64,000 nt of DNA. Source: Pseudomonas kilonensis. Lineage in GTDB: Bacteria > Pseudomonadota > Gammaproteobacteria > Pseudomonadales > Pseudomonadaceae. Location of the stretch: assembly GCF_001269885.1 (NCBI RefSeq), contig NZ_LHVH01000022.1, positions 1 to 64,000 on the forward strand. The letters run 5' to 3'. The notes under the pieces were generated by a model. The model made no database searches. It worked only from the letters and a program-made list of their open reading frames with translations, and was not told the origin of the DNA. Positions 41,312 through 50,204 of the stretch are shown here, one piece after another; the stretch's first letter is position 1; each line of letters begins with the position of its first letter. A program made the translations under genes and the position numbers.

Positions 41312-43111
41312 ATGACTAAGAGCCGGGGCGCTGTCGCCGTGCCGCTGTTTAAAGCGCTGGGCGCTTATAAAAACATTCTGATCAGTGTCGGTTGTTTTAC
41401 TGCGTTGATTAACGTCTTGATGCTTGCGCCTTCGATATACATGCTCCAAGTGTATGACCGCGGGTTGTCATCCCAAAACGAAACCACGCTGGCGATGTTG
41501 TCATTGATGGTCGTCGGTTTCTTCGTATTCATCGGGCTGCTGGAAATGGTCCGCAGCTTCGTGGTCATCCGCATCGGCAGCCAGTTGGAGAGACGCTTCA
41601 ATCTCCAGGTGTACCAGGCCGCGTTCGAGCGCAACCTGCGCCAGGGAGAAGGCAACGCCGGGCAATCCCTGGGCGACCTCACGCATATTCGCCAATTCCT
41701 CACCGGGCCGGCGCTGTTCGCTTTCTTCGACGCGCCGTGGTTTCCCATCTATCTGCTGGTGATCTACCTGTTCAACGTGTGGCTCGGCGTGTTTGCCTCC
41801 GTCGGCACGCTGCTGCTGATCGGCCTGGCCTGCCTGAACGAGGCCATGACCAAAAAAGCCTTGGGGCAGGCCAGCGTCTACTCGCAACAGTCCAGCCAAC
41901 TGGCTACCAGCCATTTGCACAACGCCGAGACGATCCAGGCCATGGGCATGCTCGGCGCGCTGCGCAGCCGCTGGTTTGCCGTGCACTCGCGGTTTCTCGG
42001 CTTGCAGAACCAGGCCAGCGACACCGGCGCGGTCATCAGCTCCCTGAGCAAGACCCTGCGCCTGTGCCTGCAATCGCTGGTGCTGGGCTTGGGCGCACTG
42101 CTGGTGATCAAGGGCGACATGACCGCCGGGATGATGATTGCCGGCTCGATCCTGATGGGACGGGTATTGAGCCCCATCGACCAGTTGATCGCCGTGTGGA
42201 AGCAATGGAGCGGCGCCAAGCTGGCTTACCGGCGTCTCGACGCGCTGTTGCAGGCGTTTGCGCCCCAGGATGACGGCATGACGCTGCCAGCGCCCAAGGG
42301 CCAGGTGAGCTTCGAACAAGTGAGCGCGGGACCACCAGGGCAACGCAGCGCGACGCTGCAGCAGGTCAGCTTCAGCTTGGCTGCCGGGGAAGTGCTCGGT
42401 GTGCTGGGGGCTTCCGGTTCCGGCAAGTCGACCCTGGCCCGAGTCCTGGTGGGGGTGTGGCCGACCCTCGCGGGTACGGTGCGCCTCGACGGGGCCGACA
42501 TTCATCGCTGGAATCGCGAGCAACTTGGCCCGCACGTTGGTTATCTGCCCCAGGACATCGAGCTGTTCAGCGGCAGCATTGCCGAGAACATCGCCCGGTT
42601 TCGCCAAGCCGATCCGCAAAAAGTCGTCGCCGCCGCGCAGCAGGCCGGGGTCCATGAGCTGATCCTGCGCCTGCCCCAAGGCTATGACACGGTGCTGGGG
42701 GAGGACGGCGGTGGTTTGTCCGGCGGGCAGAAACAACGGGTTGCGCTGGCCCGGGCGATGTACGACCGGCCGAGCCTGGTGGTGCTCGACGAACCCAACT
42801 CCAACCTCGACACGGTTGGCGAAGCGGCGCTCGCCAGTGCCATCGCGCAGATGAAGGCCCAGGGCAGCAGTGTCGTGCTGGTCACCCATCGCTCCTCGGC
42901 ACTGGCCCAGGCCGACAAGTTACTGGTGCTCGACGAAGGCCGGCTACAAGCCTTCGGCCCAAGCCAGCAAGTGCTGCGGGCGCTGTCCGGCCAGTCGGGC
43001 TCACAGGACAACGCGCCGCGCAGCTCACCGCCGAACAGTCCCCAGGCGGCCCCCAACGGACTGAGCATGAGTCGCCAGTACCAGGTCGCCAGCAAACCCG
43101 CCGGTGCATGA
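41312..43111 (+). CDS. aprD: AprD: type I secretion ABC transporter
   Basis: This 599-aa inner-membrane exporter starts at ATG 41312 behind AGGAAGAG. The membrane domain (about 1-310, PrtD-like) contains helices such as ILISVGCFTALINVLMLAPS and SLVLGLGALLVIKG. The nucleotide-binding domain has Walker A GASGSGKST (about 368), signature LSGGQKQR and Walker B LVVLDEPNSNLD (about 489-500). It has a Pro/Ser-rich tail. It powers export of AprA and probably the lipase encoded after aprF through AprE and AprF. Its stop overlaps the aprE region closely. Confidence 0.96.
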   Translation: MTKSRGAVAVPLFKALGAYKNILISVGCFTALINVLMLAPSIYMLQVYDRGLSSQNETTLAMLSLMVVGFFVFIGLLEMVRSFVVIRIGSQLERRFNLQVYQAAFERNLRQGEGNAGQSLGDLTHIRQFLTGPALFAFFDAPWFPIYLLVIYLFNVWLGVFASVGTLLLIGLACLNEAMTKKALGQASVYSQQSSQLATSHLHNAETIQAMGMLGALRSRWFAVHSRFLGLQNQASDTGAVISSLSKTLRLCLQSLVLGLGALLVIKGDMTAGMMIAGSILMGRVLSPIDQLIAVWKQWSGAKLAYRRLDALLQAFAPQDDGMTLPAPKGQVSFEQVSAGPPGQRSATLQQVSFSLAAGEVLGVLGASGSGKSTLARVLVGVWPTLAGTVRLDGADIHRWNREQLGPHVGYLPQDIELFSGSIAENIARFRQADPQKVVAAAQQAGVHELILRLPQGYDTVLGEDGGGLSGGQKQRVALARAMYDRPSLVVLDEPNSNLDTVGEAALASAIAQMKAQGSSVVLVTHRSSALAQADKLLVLDEGRLQAFGPSQQVLRALSGQSGSQDNAPRSSPPNSPQAAPNGLSMSRQYQVASKPAGA

Positions 43112-43125
43112 GCAAGGAGCGCGAC

Positions 43126-44442
43126 ATGAATCTCGAACATTCTCAGGACGTTGAGCAGCCGGAGCGCGATGCCCGTTTCTTCACCCGCATGGGCTGGGCA
43201 TTGGCGCTCATTGGCGCGGGCAGTTTTTTCACCTGGGCCAGCCTCGCGCCGCTGGACCAAGGCATCCCCGTGCAAGGCACCGTGGTGGTTTCAGGCAAGC
43301 GCAAGGCGGTGCAATCGATGAGCGCCGGCGTGGTCAGCCGGATCCTGGTGCGCGAAGGCGAAGCGGTGAAGCAGGGCCAGCCGCTGTTTCGCCTGGACCA
43401 GACCCAGGCCGCCGCCGATGTGCAATCGCTGCAGGCGCAGTACCGAATGACCTGGGCGAGCCTGGCGCGCTGGCAAAGCGAGCGGGACAACCTGTTGCAG
43501 GTGAGTTTTCCGGCTGAGCTGAGTCGCGATCCCGATCCACGCCTGGCCCTGGTGCTTGAAGGCCAGCGGCAACTGTTCAGCAGCCGCCGCGAAGCCTTCG
43601 CCCGGGAGCAGGCGGCGTTGCGCGCCAGCATCGAGGGCGCCGCGGCGCAATTGGCGGGCATGCGCCGGGCCCGCAGCGACCTGACCGCCCAGGCCGAATC
43701 CCTGCGCCTGCAACTGGGCAACCTGCAACCCTTGGCCGACAACGGCTACATCCCGCGCAACCGCCTGCTGGACTATCAACGCCAACTGTCGCAAGTACAG
43801 CAGGAACTGGCGCAGAACAGCGGCGAAAGCGGGCGGGTGGAGCAGGGGATCGTCGAGTCGCGGCTGAAGCTGCAGCAGCATCACGAGGAATACCAGAAAG
43901 AAGTGCGTAGCCAGTTGGCCGACGCCCAGCTCAAGAGTGAAACCCTGCAACAGCAACTGAAATCCGCCGGCTTCGAGCTGCAACACAGCGAAATCCTCGC
44001 CACCGCCGACGGCATCGCCGTCAACCTGGGGGTGCACACCGAGGGCGCGGTGGTGCGCCAGGGCGACACCTTGCTGGAAATCGTCCCCCAGGGCACGCGG
44101 TTGGAAGTGGAAGGGCATTTGCCGGTGCACCTGATCGACAAGGTCGGCCCGCATTTGCCGGTGGACATCCTGTTTACCGCCTTCAACCAGAACCGCACGC
44201 CGAGGGTGCCGGGGGAAGTCAGCTTGATTTCTGCCGACCAGATGCTCGATGAGAAGACCGGCGCGCCGTATTACGTCCTGCGCAGCAGCGTCAGCGACGT
44301 GGCGATGGACAAGCTCAACGGCCTGGTGATCAAGCCCGGCATGCCGGCCGAGATGTTCGTGCGCACGGGCGAGCGCTCATTGCTCAACTACCTGTTCAAA
44401 CCGCTGCTCGACCGAGCCGGCTCTGCGTTGACCGAAGAATAA
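43126..44442 (+). CDS. aprE: AprE: HlyD-type membrane fusion protein of the protease/lipase exporter
   Basis: This 438-aa protein starts at ATG 43126, which has AAGGAG at ideal spacing. ATG 43108 overlaps the aprD stop and would add six residues. A single helix (MGWALALIGAGSFFTWASLA) is followed by the barrel-sandwich part (VVSGKRKAVQSMSAGVVSRI), a long helical hairpin (residues about 100-280) and the conserved C-terminal part (HLPVHLIDKVGPHLPVDILF, LVIKPGMPAEMFVRTGER). It bridges AprD and AprF across the periplasm. Confidence 0.95.
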   Translation: MNLEHSQDVEQPERDARFFTRMGWALALIGAGSFFTWASLAPLDQGIPVQGTVVVSGKRKAVQSMSAGVVSRILVREGEAVKQGQPLFRLDQTQAAADVQSLQAQYRMTWASLARWQSERDNLLQVSFPAELSRDPDPRLALVLEGQRQLFSSRREAFAREQAALRASIEGAAAQLAGMRRARSDLTAQAESLRLQLGNLQPLADNGYIPRNRLLDYQRQLSQVQQELAQNSGESGRVEQGIVESRLKLQQHHEEYQKEVRSQLADAQLKSETLQQQLKSAGFELQHSEILATADGIAVNLGVHTEGAVVRQGDTLLEIVPQGTRLEVEGHLPVHLIDKVGPHLPVDILFTAFNQNRTPRVPGEVSLISADQMLDEKTGAPYYVLRSSVSDVAMDKLNGLVIKPGMPAEMFVRTGERSLLNYLFKPLLDRAGSALTEE

Positions 44443-44456
44443 GGATGTCCGACGCG

Positions 44457-45806
44457 ATGAAGCGTTTCTATTGGCTGGCCGTGCTGGCCGTTTCCGTGTG
44501 CAACAACGCCTGGGCCATGGGGCCCTTCGAGTTCTACGAGCAGGCCCTGCGCAATGACCCGGTCTACCTGGGCGCGATCAAGGCGCGCGATGCGGGCCTG
44601 GAGAACCGCGCCATTGGCCGCGCCGGGCTGTTGCCGCACCTGGGCTACAGCTACAACAAGGGCCGCAACCAATCCAAGGTCACGTACCTCAATGACCGTG
44701 GCGCCAGCCAGCATGACGATCGCAACTACAGCAGCTACGGCTCCAGCCTGACGCTGCAACAACCGCTGCTGGACTACGAGGCTTACGCCGCCTATCGAAA
44801 GGGCGTCGCCCAGGCGTTGTTCGCTGACGAAAGTTTTCGTGGCAAGAGCCAGGAGTTGTTGGTGCGGGTGCTGAGTCATTACACCCAGGCGTTGTTCGCC
44901 CAGGACCAGATCGACATTGCCCAGGCCAAGAAAAAGGCGTTCGAGCAGCAGTTCCAGCAGAACGAGCATCTGTTTCGCCAGGGCGAAGGGACGCGCACCG
45001 ATATCCTCGAGGCGCAGGCGCGCTATGAACTGGCAATCGCCGAAGAGATCGAGGCGCGCGATGAGCAGGACGCCGCCTTGCGTGAGCTGGGCTCGCTGAT
45101 TGGCGTTCCGGCCCTGGATATCGGCGACCTGGCGCCGCTGCACGACACCTTCCAAACCTTTGCCTTGCAGCCGGCCAGTTTCGACACCTGGCACGAGCTG
45201 GCGGTGAGCAATAACCCCAACCTGGCGTCCCAGCGCCAAGCCGTGGACGTGGCGCGTTTCGAGGTGGAGCGCAACCGCGCCGGGCACCTGCCCAAGGTCA
45301 GTGCCTACGCAACGATGCGCCAGAACGAATCGGAAAGTGGCAACACCTATAACCAACGCTACGACACCAACACCATCGGCCTGGAAGTCAGTGTGCCGCT
45401 GTACGCCGGTGGTGGGGTCTCGGCGTCGACCCGCCAGGCCAACCGCCATATGGAACAGGCCGAATACGAGCTGGATGCCAAGACCCGCGAGACGCTGATC
45501 GAACTGCGCCGCCAGTTCAGCGCTTGCGTGTCGGGGGTGAACAAACTGCGGGCTTATCAGAAGGCCCTGAGCTCCGCCGAAGCGCTGGTGGTCTCGACCC
45601 GGCAAAGCATCCTTGGCGGCGAGCGGGTCAACCTCGATGCGCTCAATGCCGAGCAACAGCTCTACACCACCCGCCGCGACCTGGCCCAGGCCCGTTACGA
45701 CTACCTCATGGCCTGGACCAAGCTGCATTACTACGCCGGCACCCTCGGCCCGCAGGACCTGGCGAAGGTGGATGAGGCGTTTGTGTCCCGGGCAGGTATT
45801 CAATGA
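44457..45806 (+). CDS. aprF: AprF: TolC-family outer-membrane channel of the type I system
   Basis: This 449-aa protein is predicted from ATG 44457, giving a clean signal peptide (RFYWLAVLAVSVCNNAWA). ATG 44445 is in frame four codons earlier with the ribosome site lying too close. The OEP/TolC helices start at FEFYEQALRNDPVYLGAIKA and recur (QLYTTRRDLAQARYDYLMAW), with the barrel strands GVSASTRQANRHMEQ in between. It completes the AprDEF channel. The lipase gene starts 55 bp downstream, so it is likely co-transcribed. Confidence 0.95.
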   Translation: MKRFYWLAVLAVSVCNNAWAMGPFEFYEQALRNDPVYLGAIKARDAGLENRAIGRAGLLPHLGYSYNKGRNQSKVTYLNDRGASQHDDRNYSSYGSSLTLQQPLLDYEAYAAYRKGVAQALFADESFRGKSQELLVRVLSHYTQALFAQDQIDIAQAKKKAFEQQFQQNEHLFRQGEGTRTDILEAQARYELAIAEEIEARDEQDAALRELGSLIGVPALDIGDLAPLHDTFQTFALQPASFDTWHELAVSNNPNLASQRQAVDVARFEVERNRAGHLPKVSAYATMRQNESESGNTYNQRYDTNTIGLEVSVPLYAGGGVSASTRQANRHMEQAEYELDAKTRETLIELRRQFSACVSGVNKLRAYQKALSSAEALVVSTRQSILGGERVNLDALNAEQQLYTTRRDLAQARYDYLMAWTKLHYYAGTLGPQDLAKVDEAFVSRAGIQ

Positions 45807-45861
45807 CCGCGCGGATGCCGTTGTGGCGAGGGGATTCCAACAACAAAAGAGGGCAACAACC

Positions 45862-47715
45862 ATGGGTATCTACGACTACAAGAACCTCGGCACCGTCGAA
45901 TCCAAGGCTCTGGTCAGCGACGCAATGGCGATCATGCAGTATTCCTACCACAACCTCGACAACGGTTTTGCCGCCGGGTACCAGCACAACGGCTTCGGTG
46001 CCGGGCTGCCGGCGACCCTGGTCACCGCGGTGCTGGGGAGCACCGATTCCCAAGGGGTGATTCCCGGCGTGCCGTGGAACCCCGACTCGGAAAAACTGGC
46101 CCTGGAGGCGGTGCAGAAGGCTGGCTGGACACCCATCAGCGCCACGCAACTGGGCTACGCCGGCAAGGTGGATGATCGCGGGACATTTTTTGGTGAAAAA
46201 GCCGGCTACACCACCGCGCAGGTCGAGATCCTCGGCAAGTACGACGCCGTGGGGCACTTGCAGGAAATCGGTGTGTCGTTTCGCGGCACCAGCGGGCCTC
46301 GGGAAAACCTGATTGGCGATTCCATCGGTGACGTGATCAACGACCTGATGGCCGCGCTGGGGCCCAAGGGCTACGCGAAAAACTACGCCGGCGAAGCCTT
46401 TGGCAACCTGCTGGGGGACGTCGCGAAGTTTGCCCAGGCCCATGGCCTGACGGGCAGCGACGTGCTGGTCAGCGGCCACAGCCTGGGCGGGTTGGCGGTC
46501 AACAGCCTGGCGGACTTGAGCGCCAGCCAATGGTCGGGGTTCTACGCCGATGCCAACTACATCGCCTACGCCTCGCCAACCCAGAGCAGTACCGACAAGG
46601 TCTTGAACATCGGTTACGAGAACGATCCGGTGTTCCGCGCCCTGGACGGCTCGACGTTCAACCTCGCGTCGCTGGGCGTGCACGATGGGCAACAGGAATC
46701 GGCCACCAACAACATCGTCAGCTTCAATGACCACTACGCTTCGACGGCATGGAACGTGTTGCCGTTTTCCATCCTCAACATCCCCACCTGGATTTCCCAC
46801 CTGCCTACCGGCTATGGCGATGGCATGGGCCGGATCATGGGGTCGGCGTTCTACGACCTCACCGAAAAAGACTCCACCATCATCGTCGCCAACCTGTCTG
46901 ACCCTGCGCGCGCCAATACCTGGGTGCAGGACCTCAATCGCAATGCCGAAACCCACACCGGCAGCACGTTCATCATCGGCAGCGACAGCAATGACCTGAT
47001 CCAGGGCGGCCAGGGCAACGACTACCTGGAGGGCCGCGCGGGCAATGACACCTTTCGCGATGGCGGTGGCTACAACGTGATATTGGGTGGGCAGGGCAAC
47101 AACAGCCTGCAACTGCAGCAGTCGGTGAAGGATTTCAGTTTCGCCCACGACGGGGCCGGAACGCTGTATATGCGCGACGCCCATGGCGTGATCAGCATCA
47201 CCCGCGACATTGGCACCTTGGTCAGTAAGGAGCCTGGGTTGTTCTGGGGGCTGCTCAAGGATGAGGTGAGCCACAGTGTCACCGCCAATGGCCTGGTGGC
47301 CGGCGCCAACCTGACGGCGTATGCCTCCTCGATCAAGGGCAGCGCGGCCAACGACACCCTGGTGGCGGGGGCGAAGGGGGACTGGCTGTTCGGCCAGGAC
47401 GGCAACGATGTGTTGGTGGGCGGCGCGGGTAACGACACCTTTGTCGGTGGGGCGGGCAATGACCAGATGCAAGCGGGGGGCGGCAGTGACACCTTCCTCT
47501 TCAACGGCACCTTCGGCCAGGACCGGATCAGCGGCTACGACGCGGGGGACAAGCTGGTGTTCCTCGGCGTGCCGGGCGCCGGGGCAGGTGATGACTACAG
47601 CCAGTACCTGTCACAAGTGGGCAATGACACGCTGCTCAAGGTCGGCGACAGTTCCGTGACGCTGGTGGGCGTTGGACTCGCTCAGGTGGGCGGCGAGGGG
47701 ATTGTGTTCGCCTGA
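45862..47715 (+). CDS. pueA: Family I.3 RTX lipase / polyurethanase (PueA- and MIS38-type)
   Basis: This 617-aa secreted lipase has the same length as, from memory, the Pseudomonas MIS38 lipase and PueA. The nucleophile elbow GHSLGG has Ser207, the position known for that family. A large alpha/beta catalytic half (1-370) is followed by RTX calcium-binding repeats in two blocks (GGQGNDYLEGRAGNDTF; GQDGNDVLVGGAGNDTFVGG) and a C-terminal type I signal ending GGEGIVFA. It has no Sec signal, consistent with export through AprDEF encoded just upstream. Substrates are triglycerides and possibly polyester polyurethane. ATG 45862 is chosen because the frame extending upstream lies in the aprF gene. 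Confidence 0.95.
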   Translation: MGIYDYKNLGTVESKALVSDAMAIMQYSYHNLDNGFAAGYQHNGFGAGLPATLVTAVLGSTDSQGVIPGVPWNPDSEKLALEAVQKAGWTPISATQLGYAGKVDDRGTFFGEKAGYTTAQVEILGKYDAVGHLQEIGVSFRGTSGPRENLIGDSIGDVINDLMAALGPKGYAKNYAGEAFGNLLGDVAKFAQAHGLTGSDVLVSGHSLGGLAVNSLADLSASQWSGFYADANYIAYASPTQSSTDKVLNIGYENDPVFRALDGSTFNLASLGVHDGQQESATNNIVSFNDHYASTAWNVLPFSILNIPTWISHLPTGYGDGMGRIMGSAFYDLTEKDSTIIVANLSDPARANTWVQDLNRNAETHTGSTFIIGSDSNDLIQGGQGNDYLEGRAGNDTFRDGGGYNVILGGQGNNSLQLQQSVKDFSFAHDGAGTLYMRDAHGVISITRDIGTLVSKEPGLFWGLLKDEVSHSVTANGLVAGANLTAYASSIKGSAANDTLVAGAKGDWLFGQDGNDVLVGGAGNDTFVGGAGNDQMQAGGGSDTFLFNGTFGQDRISGYDAGDKLVFLGVPGAGAGDDYSQYLSQVGNDTLLKVGDSSVTLVGVGLAQVGGEGIVFA

Positions 47716-47721
47716 TATCGC

Positions 47722-47955
47722 TATCGCGAGCAGGCTCGCTCCCACAGTGGAACTCGGGTGTATGCAGTATTTGTATTCACCATCGAATCTCTGTGGGAGC
47801 GGGCTTGCTCGCGAAAGCGGTGGGTCAGCTTGCATTGATGTTGAATGTACAGGCCCCTTCGCGAGCAAGCCCGCTCCCACAGTAGTTCAAAGGTGTATGC
47901 AGGATTTGTGTTCACCACCAAACCTTTGTGGGAGCGAGCCTGCTCGCGATGGCGG
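47722..47955. repeat. Cluster of four REPs (two pairs)
   Basis: Alternating REP orientations occur near 47722, 47790, 47859 and 47928 (GCGAGCAGGCTCGCTCCCAC, CTGTGGGAGCGGGCTTGCTC and relatives), with spacers containing TGTATGCAG and TTCACCA in direct repeat. The cluster fills the gap between the lipase gene and the convergent lipoprotein gene. Confidence 0.92.
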
Positions 47956-47978
47956 TGCTGCAGGCGAATCACTGGTAG

Positions 47979-48209
47979 TCAGTCTTCCTTGCGAATGGTT
48001 GCCACATCATCGGCGCGGACCCGGACTTTCCTCCCGGAAATATCCTCGAACTCGTAGAAACCATCGACGGTGCGAGTATTGGGGGTGTCCTTGGTCAAAT
48101 ACTGGGTACCGTTCTGCAAGGTCACTACAGTGGGCGACGCGCAGCCAGCCAGCGCCAGAAATGCCACGGCGACCATGGGCAGGCCCAGAAACCTGATGTT
48201 CATAACCAT
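47979..48209 (-). CDS. YgdI/YgdR-like small lipoprotein (DUF903)
   Basis: This 76-aa protein is on the minus strand, start ATG 48209 behind GAGAGG. A lipoprotein signal with LALAGC gives Cys23 as the lipid site. The remainder is the SH3-like DUF903 domain (TVVTLQNGTQYLTKDTPNTR, FYEFEDISGRKVRVRADDVA). These are common small outer-membrane lipoproteins of unknown role. The 216 bp between this gene and the FAN1 gene carry no recognisable feature. Confidence 0.92.
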   Translation of the reverse strand: MVMNIRFLGLPMVAVAFLALAGCASPTVVTLQNGTQYLTKDTPNTRTVDGFYEFEDISGRKVRVRADDVATIRKED

Positions 48210-48425
48210 AACCTCTCAATCAAAAGGACACGGAGCAACTGATTCGACCGCGCCATCACATTAGCTAACCGCCATTGGTCTCGCTTGCCGTAGGAAAGTT
48301 CATCGCTAGCTGAAGGATTTCACCTTAAATATAGGAGACCGTTCATCTTTTGCTGTTGCCTGGCTGGTTTACAGCTGTTATCTGTATGCATAACCAGTAT
48401 CCCGATTCCCTTGGCGTTTCTTTCC

Positions 48426-50204
48426 GTGGCAGCCCGTTCTCTCGACGATCCGTTTTACTACCTGAACAACTTCCAGCAGGTGCTCGCTTGGTTGACGCAG
48501 CGGTATGCCGATGTGCTCAGCACTGAAGAGCAGCGCTTCATCGAGCACTTCGCCGCGCTGCCGCGTGGCGCCCAGGGCTTGCTGGTGCGGATGGTGATGC
48601 GCAAGGGGCTACGGTTTCGTCATAGCAAGCTGCATTACCCGGAAATTGGCGACATCGGCGCCGCCGTCGCGCCACTGCTGGCGCTGGGGTGGGTCGAGGA
48701 GCAGGCCCCCATCGGGCTCGTCGAGCTGTTCGAGGTGCTGCTCAAGCCGGAAATCCTCCTGTGCCTGGGCCATCTGATCGAACACCCCAAGGCGAAAAAG
48801 ACCGAATGGCTCCAGGCCTTGGACGAACGCCTCAACCAGCCCCAGCCGTTCGATGTCTGGTGCCCGCAGCTTGCCGACCGGCTGTACAGCCTGACGATCA
48901 TGAATCTGTGCGACCGGCTGCGGTTGATGTTCTTCGGCAACCTTTACCAGGATTGGTCGGAGTTTGTCCTGGCGGACCTGGGCATCTTCACCTACGAAAC
49001 CGTCGAGTTCAGCGCCGAGTCACGGGGCTTGCGCAGCCGCGAAGACGTCGATGCCTGCGTGTTCCTGCACGACTGCCAGCAACGCTTCGAAGCCGGCGAG
49101 CCCCTGGAAGAGATCGTCGCCCAGGTCAACGAGCTGTCCCTGGACAGTCCGTGGCTGGAGCGGCGCCGGGCCAAGTTGTTGTTCCTGATCGGCCAGCACG
49201 GCGAACGCATCGGCGACTTGGCCTTGGCCTTGGGCATCTATCGCGATTGCACCTACCCGGGCGCGCGGTTGCGGATGGTCCGGGTACTGGAGCGCATCGG
49301 CGAATACACCCTGGCCCTCGAACTGGGCGAGGCGGCGGCGCAGGCACCGCAAAGTGCCGCCGAAACCCAGGCCTTGCTGCGGATCGTGCCCCGTCTGCGG
49401 CGCAAGTTGGGCGGCCCGCCAGTGCCACGGGCCATGGCCCGGGAAGTGGAACGCCTGGAGCTGCACCTGCCGCGCGTCGATCCGGCCTTATCGGTGGAGT
49501 ACCACGTCCAGGCCCACCTGCACGACGAAACCGCGCCAGTGCATTACGTCGAGAACAGCCTGATCAATTCGCTGTTCGGCCTGCTGTGCTGGCCGGCGAT
49601 TTTCGCGCCGTTGCCGGGCGCGTTTTTCCACCCGTTCCAGCGCGGGCCGGTGGACCTGCTCAACGAGGATTTCCACGCCCGTCGCGCCGAGCTGTTCGCC
49701 GCTTGCCTGGCAGAGTTGGACGATGGCCGCTATCGGCAGACCATCGGCCGTCGCTACGCCGAAAAATGGGGTGTGCAGTCGCCTTTCGTATTCTGGGGCG
49801 CGCTGTCCGAGCCCTTGCTGGAACAAGCCCTCGATTGCCTGCCGGCCGCGCATCTCAAGCACTGGTTTGACCGTCTGCTGCTGGACATCAAGGCCAATCG
49901 CGCCGGCATGCCGGACCTGATCCAGTTCTGGCCGCAGCACAAGACCTACCGCATGATCGAAGTCAAAGGCCCCGGTGATCGCCTGCAAGACAACCAACTG
50001 CGCTGGCTGGAGTTCTGCCATGAACACCAGATGCCCGTTGCCGTTTGTTATGTGCAATGGGCAGAGTCAGCCATCGCGAGCGAGCTCGCTCCCACAGTGG
50101 GCGAGCCACTACAGAACACCTGTGTAAGTGAGCTTGCTCCCACAGGGGATGAGTCACCACAGATCACCTGTGGGAGCGAGCTTGCTCGCGATGGGGGCGC
50201 ATGA
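48426..50204 (+). CDS. FAN1-type structure-specific nuclease with VRR-NUC domain
   Basis: This protein of about 592 aa is the bacterial counterpart of FAN1, which cuts branched DNA in interstrand crosslink repair. Predicted helical N-terminal SAP/TPR-like domains (FIEHFAALPRGAQGLLVRMV, GDLALALGIYRDCTYPGARL) are followed by the C-terminal VRR-NUC PD-(D/E)XK site, with Asp497 in MPDLIQFWP and Glu512-Lys514 in MIEVKGPGDRLQDNQLRWLE. The family normally ends near CYVQW. Here about 45 extra residues (SELAPT repeats, ending SELARDGGA) are translated from three REPs. The start is uncertain: GTG 48426 or TTG 48411, neither with a ribosome site. It overlaps the helicase gene by 4 bp. Confidence 0.9.
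   Translation: MAARSLDDPFYYLNNFQQVLAWLTQRYADVLSTEEQRFIEHFAALPRGAQGLLVRMVMRKGLRFRHSKLHYPEIGDIGAAVAPLLALGWVEEQAPIGLVELFEVLLKPEILLCLGHLIEHPKAKKTEWLQALDERLNQPQPFDVWCPQLADRLYSLTIMNLCDRLRLMFFGNLYQDWSEFVLADLGIFTYETVEFSAESRGLRSREDVDACVFLHDCQQRFEAGEPLEEIVAQVNELSLDSPWLERRRAKLLFLIGQHGERIGDLALALGIYRDCTYPGARLRMVRVLERIGEYTLALELGEAAAQAPQSAAETQALLRIVPRLRRKLGGPPVPRAMAREVERLELHLPRVDPALSVEYHVQAHLHDETAPVHYVENSLINSLFGLLCWPAIFAPLPGAFFHPFQRGPVDLLNEDFHARRAELFAACLAELDDGRYRQTIGRRYAEKWGVQSPFVFWGALSEPLLEQALDCLPAAHLKHWFDRLLLDIKANRAGMPDLIQFWPQHKTYRMIEVKGPGDRLQDNQLRWLEFCHEHQMPVAVCYVQWAESAIASELAPTVGEPLQNTCVSELAPTGDESPQITCGSELARDGGA
50071..50196. repeat. Three REPs lying inside the FAN1 coding end
   Basis: CCATCGCGAGCGAGCTCGCT (50071), TGAGCTTGCTCCCACAGG and CCTGTGGGAGCGAGCTTGCT (near 50168) are REP copies lying in frame before the FAN1 stop. 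They supply the protein tail and the junction to the helicase start. Confidence 0.92.
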
